This document shows, in pieces, positions 1-8,019 of a stretch of 8,019 bases of DNA. The DNA lies in contig JAURIP010000063.1 of the NCBI GenBank assembly GCA_030832695.1, positions 1-8,019 on the forward strand, in the 5' to 3' direction. Positions within the stretch are counted from its first letter, which is position 1. Each line of letters starts with the position of its first letter. The DNA is from Sediminibacterium sp. (GTDB taxonomy: Bacteria > Bacteroidota > Bacteroidia > Chitinophagales > Chitinophagaceae). Under the pieces are notes generated by a model. That model had not been told where the DNA came from. It saw only the letters and a list, made by a program, of their open reading frames with translations, and did not search any database. A program made the position numbers and the translations under genes.

Positions 1-1
1 A

Positions 2-859
2 GCATTAGCTATGACAGTGGATTGTAATAGTAAATATGTATATGCCAATCCTGAACGTGGTGCAATGATTGCAGTAGCTGAGGCTGCACGTAATATTGTA
101 TGCTCTGGTGGTGAACCCATTGGCGTAACCAACTGTTTGAATTTTGGTAACCCTTATGATCCTGAAGTATATTATCAGTTTGTAAAATCGGTAGAAGGGA
201 TGGGGGCTGCATGTCGTAAATTTAATACGCCCGTTACTGGTGGTAACGTAAGTTTTTATAATCAAAATCCGGATGGTCCTGTATTTCCAACACCCACCAT
301 TGGTATGGTAGGTATTGTGGAGGATATGAAAAATAGAATGACCTTGGATTTTAAAAAAGAAGGGGATCTTATTGTTTTATTGGGTACCCAAAGAAATGAT
401 ATTGGTTCCTCTGAATATCTAAATAAAATCAGAGGGATTGAATTTTCTCAGGCCCCTTATTTTGATTTGGAAGAAGAATATAATTTGCAACAATTCGTTG
501 CGGGATTAATTAAAGCAGGTAATATAAAAAGTGCCCACGATATAAGTGAAGGTGGTTTAATTGTTACTTTATTAGAATCAGCATTTACGAACAACAAAGG
601 ATTTGAGGTAAACGCAGTAGGAGCTGCATTAAGAACAGATGCCTATTGGATGGGCGAGGCGCAAAGCAGGGTGGTGGTTTCATGTGATGCAGCAACTGTT
701 GCAACCATTGAAGCTGCTGCAGCAAAATTTGGAATTGCGGTATCGGTCCTAGGTAAAGTAAATGCAAGTGATGTAGTGGTGAATGGAGAAAATTGGGGCA
801 GTATTATAGATTGGAAAAATAATTATGATACTGCCATAGAAAAACAATTAGCTAAATAA
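2..859 (+). CDS. purL: Phosphoribosylformylglycinamidine synthase subunit PurL, C-terminal part (5'-truncated by window edge)
   Basis: PurL is the ATP-dependent synthetase subunit that converts FGAR to FGAM, the fourth step of cytoplasmic purine synthesis. In the small form it works with the glutaminase PurQ and with PurS. The frame is already open at base 2, before the first in-frame ATG at 11, so that ATG is internal and the true start lies outside the window. About 285 residues are visible, against roughly 740 for a complete small-type PurL. Counting from the ATG, the start is rich in PurL signatures: MTVDCNSKYVY, then RGAMIAVAEAARNIVCSGGE near residues 17-35 and NCLNFGNPYDPEVY near 41-54. 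GGNVSFYN at 78-85 and SAHDISEGG at 174-182 (nucleotide and metal-binding region) follow, then GEAQSRVVVS near 216-224. The protein ends with TAA just after the usual C-terminal domain, so it is the small type and not the long fused E. coli type with a glutaminase domain. hldD begins nine bases downstream. The identification is secure. Confidence 0.96.
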   Translation, partial: ALAMTVDCNSKYVYANPERGAMIAVAEAARNIVCSGGEPIGVTNCLNFGNPYDPEVYYQFVKSVEGMGAACRKFNTPVTGGNVSFYNQNPDGPVFPTPTIGMVGIVEDMKNRMTLDFKKEGDLIVLLGTQRNDIGSSEYLNKIRGIEFSQAPYFDLEEEYNLQQFVAGLIKAGNIKSAHDISEGGLIVTLLESAFTNNKGFEVNAVGAALRTDAYWMGEAQSRVVVSCDAATVATIEAAAAKFGIAVSVLGKVNASDVVVNGENWGSIIDWKNNYDTAIEKQLAK

Positions 860-868
860 ATTCAATCC

Positions 869-1870
869 ATGTCAAAACAACCCACTTTAGTTGTTACAGG
901 TACAGCTGGATTTATTGGTTCCGTTTTTGTTCAATATTTAAATGAACAAGGATTTAATCAATTAATATTAGTGGATGATTTTGGCGTGGAAGCAAAAAGA
1001 AATAATTGGGAACAAAAGCAATTTTTAAAAGTAATTGAGCGACAAGCTTTTTTAGAGCAACTTCCTCTATTGGATTACACTATCGATGCTATCATACATT
1101 TAGGTGCCAGAACAGATACCACTGAATTTGATTACGCAGTGCATGAGGAATTGAATGTGAAATATTCTAAAGCATTGTGGTTGTATGCTACTGAAAAACA
1201 AATTCCATTTATTTACGCGTCCTCTGCAGCTACTTATGGAAGTGGAGATCAAGGGTATGACGATAGCCATACTATTTTGGATCAATTGGTTCCTTTGAAT
1301 CCTTATGGGGTTAGTAAAAATGAGTTTGATAAATGGGCGATTGCGCAAACCAATCAACCACCTGTTTGGACGGGTTTAAAATTCTTTAATGTGTATGGTC
1401 CAAATGAAGGACATAAGGGCCGTATGGCAAGTGTTATTTTTCATGCGTTCAATCAAATCAAAGCAACTGGCTTAGTCAAATTATTTAAAAGTCACCGACC
1501 TGATTTTAAAGATGGCGAACAATTACGTGACTTTGTATATGTGAAAGATGTCGTTAAAGTAATTGGTTGGATGTTACATGAAATGTTTGCGCAACATTGG
1601 AGCAAAGAAAAAAATGGTTTGTATAATTTAGGTACTGGTACCGCGCGTAGTTTTTATGATTTGGCTGCCAATACTTTTACTGCACAAGGGTTACAACCCA
1701 ATATTGAATTCATTGATATGCCAATGGATATCAGAGACAAATACCAATACTTTACCGAAGCCAATATGAATAAGCTTCGAGCCGCTGGATATACCGCGCC
1801 TTTTTCAAGTTTGGAAGAAGGGGTTGGGGATTATGTTGCCAATTATCTTGTTAAAAAGCAATTGTATTAG
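869..1870 (+). CDS. hldD: ADP-L-glycero-D-manno-heptose-6-epimerase (HldD/RfaD)
   Basis: This enzyme epimerises ADP-D-glycero-D-manno-heptose at C6 to the L,D form, the last step in making the activated heptose for the LPS inner core. It acts in the cytoplasm and is a short-chain (extended SDR) NAD(P)-dependent epimerase. The 333-residue length is normal for the family. The Rossmann glycine motif GTAGFIG is at residues 11-17, the acidic pair VDD at 35-37, and HLGARTDTTE at 77-86. SSAATYG at 118-124 carries the SDR serine, and YGVSK at 146-150 carries the catalytic Tyr146 and Lys150. The most diagnostic part is residues 172-228: FFNVYGPNE, HKGRMASVIFHAFNQI, LFKSHRPDFKDGEQLRDFVY and VKDV, which is HldD-specific and not seen in other sugar epimerases. 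The ATG lies nine bases after the purL stop, in the same frame, which suggests co-transcription. No good Shine-Dalgarno site is visible, as is common in Bacteroidota. A gram-negative host with heptose-containing LPS is implied. Confidence 0.95.
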   Translation: MSKQPTLVVTGTAGFIGSVFVQYLNEQGFNQLILVDDFGVEAKRNNWEQKQFLKVIERQAFLEQLPLLDYTIDAIIHLGARTDTTEFDYAVHEELNVKYSKALWLYATEKQIPFIYASSAATYGSGDQGYDDSHTILDQLVPLNPYGVSKNEFDKWAIAQTNQPPVWTGLKFFNVYGPNEGHKGRMASVIFHAFNQIKATGLVKLFKSHRPDFKDGEQLRDFVYVKDVVKVIGWMLHEMFAQHWSKEKNGLYNLGTGTARSFYDLAANTFTAQGLQPNIEFIDMPMDIRDKYQYFTEANMNKLRAAGYTAPFSSLEEGVGDYVANYLVKKQLY

Positions 1871-1888
1871 TTAAATACAATTTTGTTT

Positions 1889-1976
1889 CAAAAAAAAGAG
1901 AAAGAAATACTATTCTGAGCGAACATTTGAGCTTGCGATTGAGAGACGAAGAATATTGTATTTTTTCTCTTTTTTG
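1889..1976. terminator. Bidirectional intrinsic-type terminator between convergent genes
   Basis: A long imperfect inverted repeat fills the 120-base gap between the stops of hldD (plus strand) and the hydrolase gene (minus strand). The left arm at about 1889-1915 is C, a run of A, GAG, AAAGAAA, TAC, TATTC. The right arm at 1951-1976 is GAATA, TT, GTA, six T, CTC, six T, G. The arms pair with one G-T, one single-base bulge and two small bulges. Because each arm is an A or T run, transcripts from either side end in a U-rich tract, which suits termination in both directions. The 35-base loop contains three TGAG-starting units exactly 12 bases apart. Function is inferred from structure and position only. 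Confidence 0.75.
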
Positions 1977-1990
1977 TTATCAAAAATAAG

Positions 1991-2866
1991 CTAGTGTGCT
2001 TTTAAAAATGCAATCGCTTTCGCATAAGCATCTTCAGTAGCAGCAGCATTAAAACTTGGATTGCTTGGATTCGCAAAACCATGACCTGCTTCATATCTAT
2101 TCACGGATAAATTTTTACCCGCTTCTTTCATATTTTTTTCAAAATCATTCACCATGCTTGGCGAAGGGCTTTGGTCTTTATTTCCAAAAAATCCGATGAT
2201 ATCACATTGGATGGATTTTAATTTATCCATATTCGTTTCAGGACGACCATAATACATCACCGATCCTTTTGCTTGCGGCCCAGCAAGGATGGCAGTTTGT
2301 AAACTCCACATACCGCCAAAACACCAACCCACACTATAGATGGCAGCTTTACTACCGGCATACTTAATGGCACCTTGCATAATAGCAGTCATTCTTTCCA
2401 TATTGGCACCACGCATTAATTTCATCGCACTATCTGGCGTAGCGGCCACTTTGCCGTCATACATGTCCAAGGCAATTACGTTTACATTACCTAGGTCGGT
2501 ATAATATTTATCTGATTCCATTTTCACATTGTCATTCAAACCCCACCACTCCTGTATCACAATTAAATATTTGTTGGTTTTCTTTTTAGCAGGAATAAAA
2601 TAGGCGTATGCTTGTTTGCCATCGGCTGCTTCAAATGCAATCAATTTACCCAACAAATTTTCTGGATTTACCACCAAAGGGTTCGGGTGCATCGCCGCGA
2701 AAGCGGGGGTGCTGGCCTCCAGTTGATAAGCTTGTTGCGTTTCCATATTGAGGCATTCAATGACCTCTTTTTTATCGATTGTAGGATGTTGGTTTTTGGA
2801 CCATTGCCAGCTTAACAAACTAGCCGCAAACAGCAGGGCCAAAGTGGAATAAATTAGATTTTTCAT
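1991..2866 (-). CDS. Exported or membrane-anchored dienelactone hydrolase family protein
   Basis: This 291-residue protein is an alpha/beta hydrolase of the dienelactone hydrolase family. Its catalytic triad is visible: the nucleophile Cys182 in SVGWCFGG (178-185), the acid Asp231 in FFGNKDQSP (227-234), and His262 in AGHGFANPSN (260-269). EWWGLN at 106-111, near the oxyanion region, is also typical. The N-terminus, MKNLIYSTLALLFAASLL, has a basic start and a hydrophobic stretch of about 14 residues. It therefore looks like a signal peptide or an N-terminal membrane anchor, with no clear lipobox cysteine, so the enzyme probably acts in the periplasm. About 50 poorly conserved residues separate this segment from the hydrolase domain. 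Classical family members are cytoplasmic and cleave dienelactones in chloroaromatic degradation. No catabolic genes lie nearby, so the real substrate is unknown. The start at 2866 is supported by the signal segment; upstream is A-rich without a Shine-Dalgarno site. The gene is convergent with hldD and divergent from pyrG. Confidence 0.88.
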   Translation of the reverse strand: MKNLIYSTLALLFAASLLSWQWSKNQHPTIDKKEVIECLNMETQQAYQLEASTPAFAAMHPNPLVVNPENLLGKLIAFEAADGKQAYAYFIPAKKKTNKYLIVIQEWWGLNDNVKMESDKYYTDLGNVNVIALDMYDGKVAATPDSAMKLMRGANMERMTAIMQGAIKYAGSKAAIYSVGWCFGGMWSLQTAILAGPQAKGSVMYYGRPETNMDKLKSIQCDIIGFFGNKDQSPSPSMVNDFEKNMKEAGKNLSVNRYEAGHGFANPSNPSFNAAATEDAYAKAIAFLKAH

Positions 2867-3034
2867 TTTATTTTAGTTGTTTTTATTAAAGATGTTCACT
2901 TTTAAATAACAGTTATAAACATTTTTTGTTGGGCGTGTAGGATCATTTTTTTCCACCCCTTTTTTGATGTAGGTTTGTATGACCTCTAAGAATTTTTCCA
3001 AATAAAGATAGGTCCTAAAAAGTAAATTAACCAT

Positions 3035-4716
<1,682 letters not shown>

Positions 4717-4724
4717 TTGCTAGC

Positions 4725-4754
4725 TTGTTATATTGCTAACATTTGTTAGCTTTG
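4725..4754 (+). promoter_or_regulatory. Possible Bacteroidota-type promoter of the icmF-like gene
   Basis: TTG at 4725-4727 is followed after 19 bases by TAGCTTTG at 4747-4754, a full match to the TAnnTTTG -7 pattern at the expected spacing. Transcription would then start within a few bases of the ATG at 4759. The site lies wholly within the 42-base gap after pyrG. It supports, but does not prove, transcription separate from pyrG. Confidence 0.4.
4735..4750. repeat. Short perfect inverted repeat before the icmF-like gene
   Basis: GCTAAC (4735-4740) and GTTAGC (4745-4750) form a perfect 6-base inverted repeat with an ATTT loop, ending eight bases before the start codon. No T-run follows, so it is not an intrinsic terminator for pyrG. 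Its right arm overlaps the putative -7 box, so an operator role is conceivable. A shorter alternative pairing, GTTA (4727-4730) with TAAC (4737-4740), would compete with it. Confidence 0.45.
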
Positions 4755-4758
4755 AGGT

Positions 4759-7700
4759 ATGAATAATATTCGTATCCTCACTTCCACTAGTTTATTTGAT
4801 GGTCATGATGCATCTATTAATATTATGCGTCGTGTTTTGCAAGAACAGGGAGTTGAAATTATCCATTTTGGTCACAATCGATCGGCACTTGAAATAGCAA
4901 CGGCTGCTATTGAGGAAGATGTGCAAGGAATCGCTATCACTTCTTACCAAGGAGGCCATGTTGAATTTTTCACCTATGTAAGAAAATTATTAAATGAAGC
5001 AGGGTATAAGCACATTGTCATTGTGGGCGGTGGCGGCGGTACTATCTTACCCAAAGAGGCAGCGGCATTAGAAAAAATTGGTATTACTAAAATTTATTTA
5101 CCCCAGGATGGTTTGCAATTAGGTATTGAAGGAATGATTAAAGAGGTAGTTCAATTTTGTAATTATGAATTAAAAAGTTTTCCAAAAAATAAATTACCCA
5201 AATTAAATTTTTCAAAAAAAATTGATCCACGTTATTTAAGCAGGGCCATTACCTTATTGCAAAATGGGCCTATTAAAAAAATTGTAAAAAAGAGTAAAAA
5301 AAATATTCCCATCATCGGACTTACGGGCACTGGCGGTGCAGGAAAATCAACCGTTTGTGATCGCATCGTGCAATATTTTTTATTAGCCAATCCACAAAAA
5401 ACCATTGCGGTCATTTCAGTGGATCCTACCAAACGAAAAACAGGAGGCGCTTTATTGGGTGATCGTATTCGTATGAATGCCATTAATCATCCCAATGTAT
5501 ATATGCGCTCCTTAGCTACTAGGTCGGATAAAAATTCGATTGCCAATTCAATGGATGCAGTCATTGAACTTTGTATCGCTGCAGGCTATGATAGTATCAT
5601 TATTGAAACAGCAGGAGTGGGACAGAATGATGCTACGATTGTGGATTTTGTTAGCATTCCTATGTATGTAATGACGCCCGAGTTTGGCGCACCCACCCAA
5701 TTGGAAAAAATCAATATGATTGATTATGCAAAAATTATTGCCATCAATAAATTTGATCGAACAGGTGGTTTGGATGCAGTGAGAGATGTGCGCAAACAAT
5801 ATCGTCGCTCCCATCACCAATGGTCTGGTGAAATAACTAGTATGCCCATTTTTGGAACCATTGCTTCTCATTTTAATGATCCTGGAATGCAAGCAATGTA
5901 TAATTGTTTGGCAGCGGTGGTATTGGAAATACATCAACTAAAATGGCAGTCACTCCCATGGGAGCCGCTTTATAATGAAAATGTGGTAAAAGCGCCTACC
6001 ATTCCAAATAAACGAAATAATTATTTAGGTGAAATTGTGGAAGTGGTTCAAAAAAATAATCAATGGATTGAAGATCAAAAAAATCTTGCTTCAAAATGGT
6101 ATTGTTTCCAGCAAATATTAAAAGAGGATACACTACAAGCCGATAAAAAAATCCTTAAAGCAAATTCGATTATAGAACAAAATGTGGCACCTGAAGTCAA
6201 ACAACTATTATCACAATGGCCCGAAAAGGAAGCTAGTTACCAGCAACCTTTTTTAGAAACAGAAATCAAGGGTAAAAAAGTAAAACATGCTTTAAGTTTT
6301 GAGACGCAATCAGGAACAGTTATCCAAAAAATACATTTGCCTAAGTTTAAGGATTGGGGCGATATTACTGAATGGCATTTGAAGGAAAACCTTCCTGGGT
6401 ATTTCCCCTATACTTCCGGTGTATTTAAGTTAAAGCAAACAACAGAGGATCCGACCAGAATGTTTGCAGGCGAAGGCAGTCCTGAAAGAACCAATAGTCG
6501 TTTTCATTTTTTAAGCAAGGGGCAAAGTTCCATTCGACTTTCTACTGCATTTGATAGCGTTACTTTGTATGGACATGATCCAGAAAAAAGATTAGATGTT
6601 TTTGGAAAAATTGGGAATGCAGGCGTGAGTATAGCAAGTATTGATGATGCAAAAAAATTATATAGTGGTATTGACTTAAATAGCGCACGTACATCGGTGA
6701 GTATGACCATCAATGGCCCAGCGCCCATACTCATGGCCCAATTTTTTAACACGGCGATTGATCAAGCTTGCGAAAAGTATATTACAGCGAACAAATTATG
6801 GCCAACGGTTAATAAAAAAATAAAGCAAATTTTTAAAGGGGTTGCGGCACCCGCCTATTGTAATGTAAACAAATCATTAAATTTTAATGATTGGCATAAT
6901 GGTTTGGGCTTAAAATTATTAGGCATTTCTGGCGATCAAGTATTGGCGCCTGCTGTTTATGACAGCATAAAAAAGGAAGTATTAAATAATATCAGAGGCA
7001 CCTTACAAGCAGATATTTTAAAAGAAGATCAAGCCCAAAATACTTGTATTTTTTCAACTGATTTTGCATTAAGATTAATGGGTGATGTGCAAGCTTATTT
7101 TGCTGAAAATAAAATCAAACATTTTTACAGTATTTCCATATCTGGATACCATATAGCGGAAGCAGGGGCCAATCCAATTACACAGCTTGCATTTACTTTA
7201 GCCAATGGATTTACGTATGTTGAATATTTTATGAATCGGGGGATTGCGATTGATGATTTTATTCCCAATTTGAGTTTTTTCTTTAGCAATGGGATGGATC
7301 CAGAATATGCAGTTATTGGAAGGGTCGCAAGAAGAATTTGGGCCAATGCCATGAAACATAAATATCATGCAAATGAGCGTTCTCAAAAATTAAAATACCA
7401 TATACAAACCAGTGGTCGAAGTTTACATGCGCAGGAAATTGATTTTAATGACATCAGAACCACGCTGCAAGCCTTGTACGCGATATATGATCAGTGCAAT
7501 AGTTTACATACCAATGCGTATGATGAGGCAATTACAACACCCACTGAAGAAAGTGTTAGGCGCGCCCTAGCCATTCAATTAATTATTAATAAAGAATTAG
7601 GAACTACTAAGGTGGAAAATTTTCAACAAGGAAGTTTTTTAATTACAGCATTAACCGATTTGGTGGAGGAAGCGGTGATGCGCGAATTTGAACGAATAAA

Positions 7701-8019
7701 TAATAGAGGGGGCGTGTTGGGTGCCATGGAAAGAATGTACCAACGTACTAAAATTCAGGAGGAGAGTTTGCTATATGAAACTAAAAAACATGCGGGTGAA
7801 ATTCCAATTATTGGGGTTAATGCCTTTGTGAATCAGGAACAAAAACACAATGCCGATCAACAACCCATTTTCAGGTCCTCCACGGTTGAACAAAATGGGC
7901 AAATACAGCACGTGGACGCTTTTAAAAAAAGAAACCAATCTGTGTCCGAAATTCATTTAAAAAAGCTCCAAAAAGCAGCCATAAATAATGAAAATATTTT
8001 TACCCTATTAATGGAAGCC
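4759..8019 (+). CDS. icmF: Fused isobutyryl-CoA mutase-type protein (B12 domain, MeaB-like GTPase, mutase), 3'-truncated by window edge
   Basis: IcmF-type enzymes use adenosylcobalamin to rearrange branched and linear acyl-CoAs (isobutyryl/n-butyryl, isovaleryl/pivalyl). They carry their own G-protein chaperone for cofactor loading. All 1087 codons from the ATG to the window end are open; family members have about 1,100 residues, so only the extreme C-terminus is missing. The B12-binding domain (1-130) shows DGHDAS at 14-19, with His16 the expected lower cobalt ligand, then SYQGGH at 62-67 and GGGGGT at 90-95. The GTPase domain (about 180-400) shows Walker A GTGGAGKS at 190-197, VDPTKRKTGG at 221-230, ETAGVGQND at 283-291 and NKFD at 330-333. 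The mutase barrel (from about 530) shows DPTRMFAGEG at 564-573, EDQAQNTCIFST at 756-767, and SGYHIAEAGAN at 795-805 with Tyr797 and His798. Gln760 stands where methylmalonyl-CoA mutase has the carboxylate-binding Arg, which favours an Icm-type substrate. An in-frame TGA at 4753 and the conserved N-terminus fix the start. A pivalyl-CoA mutase role cannot be excluded. Confidence 0.93.
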   Translation, partial: MNNIRILTSTSLFDGHDASINIMRRVLQEQGVEIIHFGHNRSALEIATAAIEEDVQGIAITSYQGGHVEFFTYVRKLLNEAGYKHIVIVGGGGGTILPKEAAALEKIGITKIYLPQDGLQLGIEGMIKEVVQFCNYELKSFPKNKLPKLNFSKKIDPRYLSRAITLLQNGPIKKIVKKSKKNIPIIGLTGTGGAGKSTVCDRIVQYFLLANPQKTIAVISVDPTKRKTGGALLGDRIRMNAINHPNVYMRSLATRSDKNSIANSMDAVIELCIAAGYDSIIIETAGVGQNDATIVDFVSIPMYVMTPEFGAPTQLEKINMIDYAKIIAINKFDRTGGLDAVRDVRKQYRRSHHQWSGEITSMPIFGTIASHFNDPGMQAMYNCLAAVVLEIHQLKWQSLPWEPLYNENVVKAPTIPNKRNNYLGEIVEVVQKNNQWIEDQKNLASKWYCFQQILKEDTLQADKKILKANSIIEQNVAPEVKQLLSQWPEKEASYQQPFLETEIKGKKVKHALSFETQSGTVIQKIHLPKFKDWGDITEWHLKENLPGYFPYTSGVFKLKQTTEDPTRMFAGEGSPERTNSRFHFLSKGQSSIRLSTAFDSVTLYGHDPEKRLDVFGKIGNAGVSIASIDDAKKLYSGIDLNSARTSVSMTINGPAPILMAQFFNTAIDQACEKYITANKLWPTVNKKIKQIFKGVAAPAYCNVNKSLNFNDWHNGLGLKLLGISGDQVLAPAVYDSIKKEVLNNIRGTLQADILKEDQAQNTCIFSTDFALRLMGDVQAYFAENKIKHFYSISISGYHIAEAGANPITQLAFTLANGFTYVEYFMNRGIAIDDFIPNLSFFFSNGMDPEYAVIGRVARRIWANAMKHKYHANERSQKLKYHIQTSGRSLHAQEIDFNDIRTTLQALYAIYDQCNSLHTNAYDEAITTPTEESVRRALAIQLIINKELGTTKVENFQQGSFLITALTDLVEEAVMREFERINNRGGVLGAMERMYQRTKIQEESLLYETKKHAGEIPIIGVNAFVNQEQKHNADQQPIFRSSTVEQNGQIQHVDAFKKRNQSVSEIHLKKLQKAAINNENIFTLLMEA

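Noticed and set aside
2902..2946. A 14-codon minus-strand frame upstream of the hydrolase gene, preceded by a purine-rich GGGGTGGA, as a possible leader peptide
   Set aside because: It is too short to separate from chance. The peptide has no run of regulatory codons, and no attenuator hairpin is visible after it.
2970..2977. TAGGTTTG as the -7 element of a distal pyrG promoter
   Set aside because: No TTG or TTTG stands about 19-21 bases upstream; the region there is a pyrimidine tract.
4735..4750. A hairpin after pyrG as a transcription terminator
   Set aside because: The stem is only six pairs and only three T follow it, so it lacks a U-tract.
5232..5483. An 83-codon minus-strand open frame opposite the Walker A region of the mutase
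   Set aside because: It is a shadow of the conserved P-loop coding sequence, with no independent support.
5548..5937. A 129-codon minus-strand open frame inside the mutase gene
   Set aside because: It lies opposite the conserved GTPase domain. Its product is rich in His, Cys and Ile from reverse-strand codon bias and resembles no protein I know.

Overview
The window looks like ordinary chromosomal DNA from an AT-rich member of the Bacteroidota, probably of the Chitinophagaceae type. This is inferred from the overall style of the proteins, from A-rich leaders without clear Shine-Dalgarno sites, and from one TTG-N19-TAnnTTTG promoter-like site. It is not a proven taxonomic assignment. Every long open frame belongs to a recognisable metabolic enzyme. 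There is no tRNA, rRNA, insertion sequence, phage gene, CRISPR array or defence cassette.

Layout: bases 1-859 hold the C-terminal part of purL (purine synthesis), cut by the left edge. Nine bases later hldD (ADP-heptose epimerase for LPS inner core) runs in the same direction to 1870. Between 1871 and 1990 a long A/T-rich inverted repeat forms what looks like a terminator shared by two convergent genes. From 2866 back to 1991, on the minus strand, lies a dienelactone-hydrolase-family gene with an N-terminal export signal or anchor. A 242-base divergent intergenic region follows, with a palindrome close to pyrG. pyrG (CTP synthase) occupies 3109-4716. After 42 bases the largest gene starts at 4759 and is still open at base 8019. 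It encodes a fused adenosylcobalamin mutase of the IcmF type (B12-binding domain, MeaB-like GTPase, mutase barrel), with 1087 codons present and probably only a few dozen missing.

The genes do not form one pathway. purL and pyrG serve nucleotide synthesis and hldD serves the outer membrane. The IcmF-type mutase rearranges short branched acyl-CoAs and depends on vitamin B12. purL-hldD could be co-transcribed. pyrG-icmF are co-directional and close, but icmF may have its own promoter.

I found no convincing undescribed system. The points most worth a second look are the terminator with three 12-base units in its loop, the palindromes around the putative pyrG and icmF promoters, the possible leaderless start of icmF, and the substrate specificity of the mutase.
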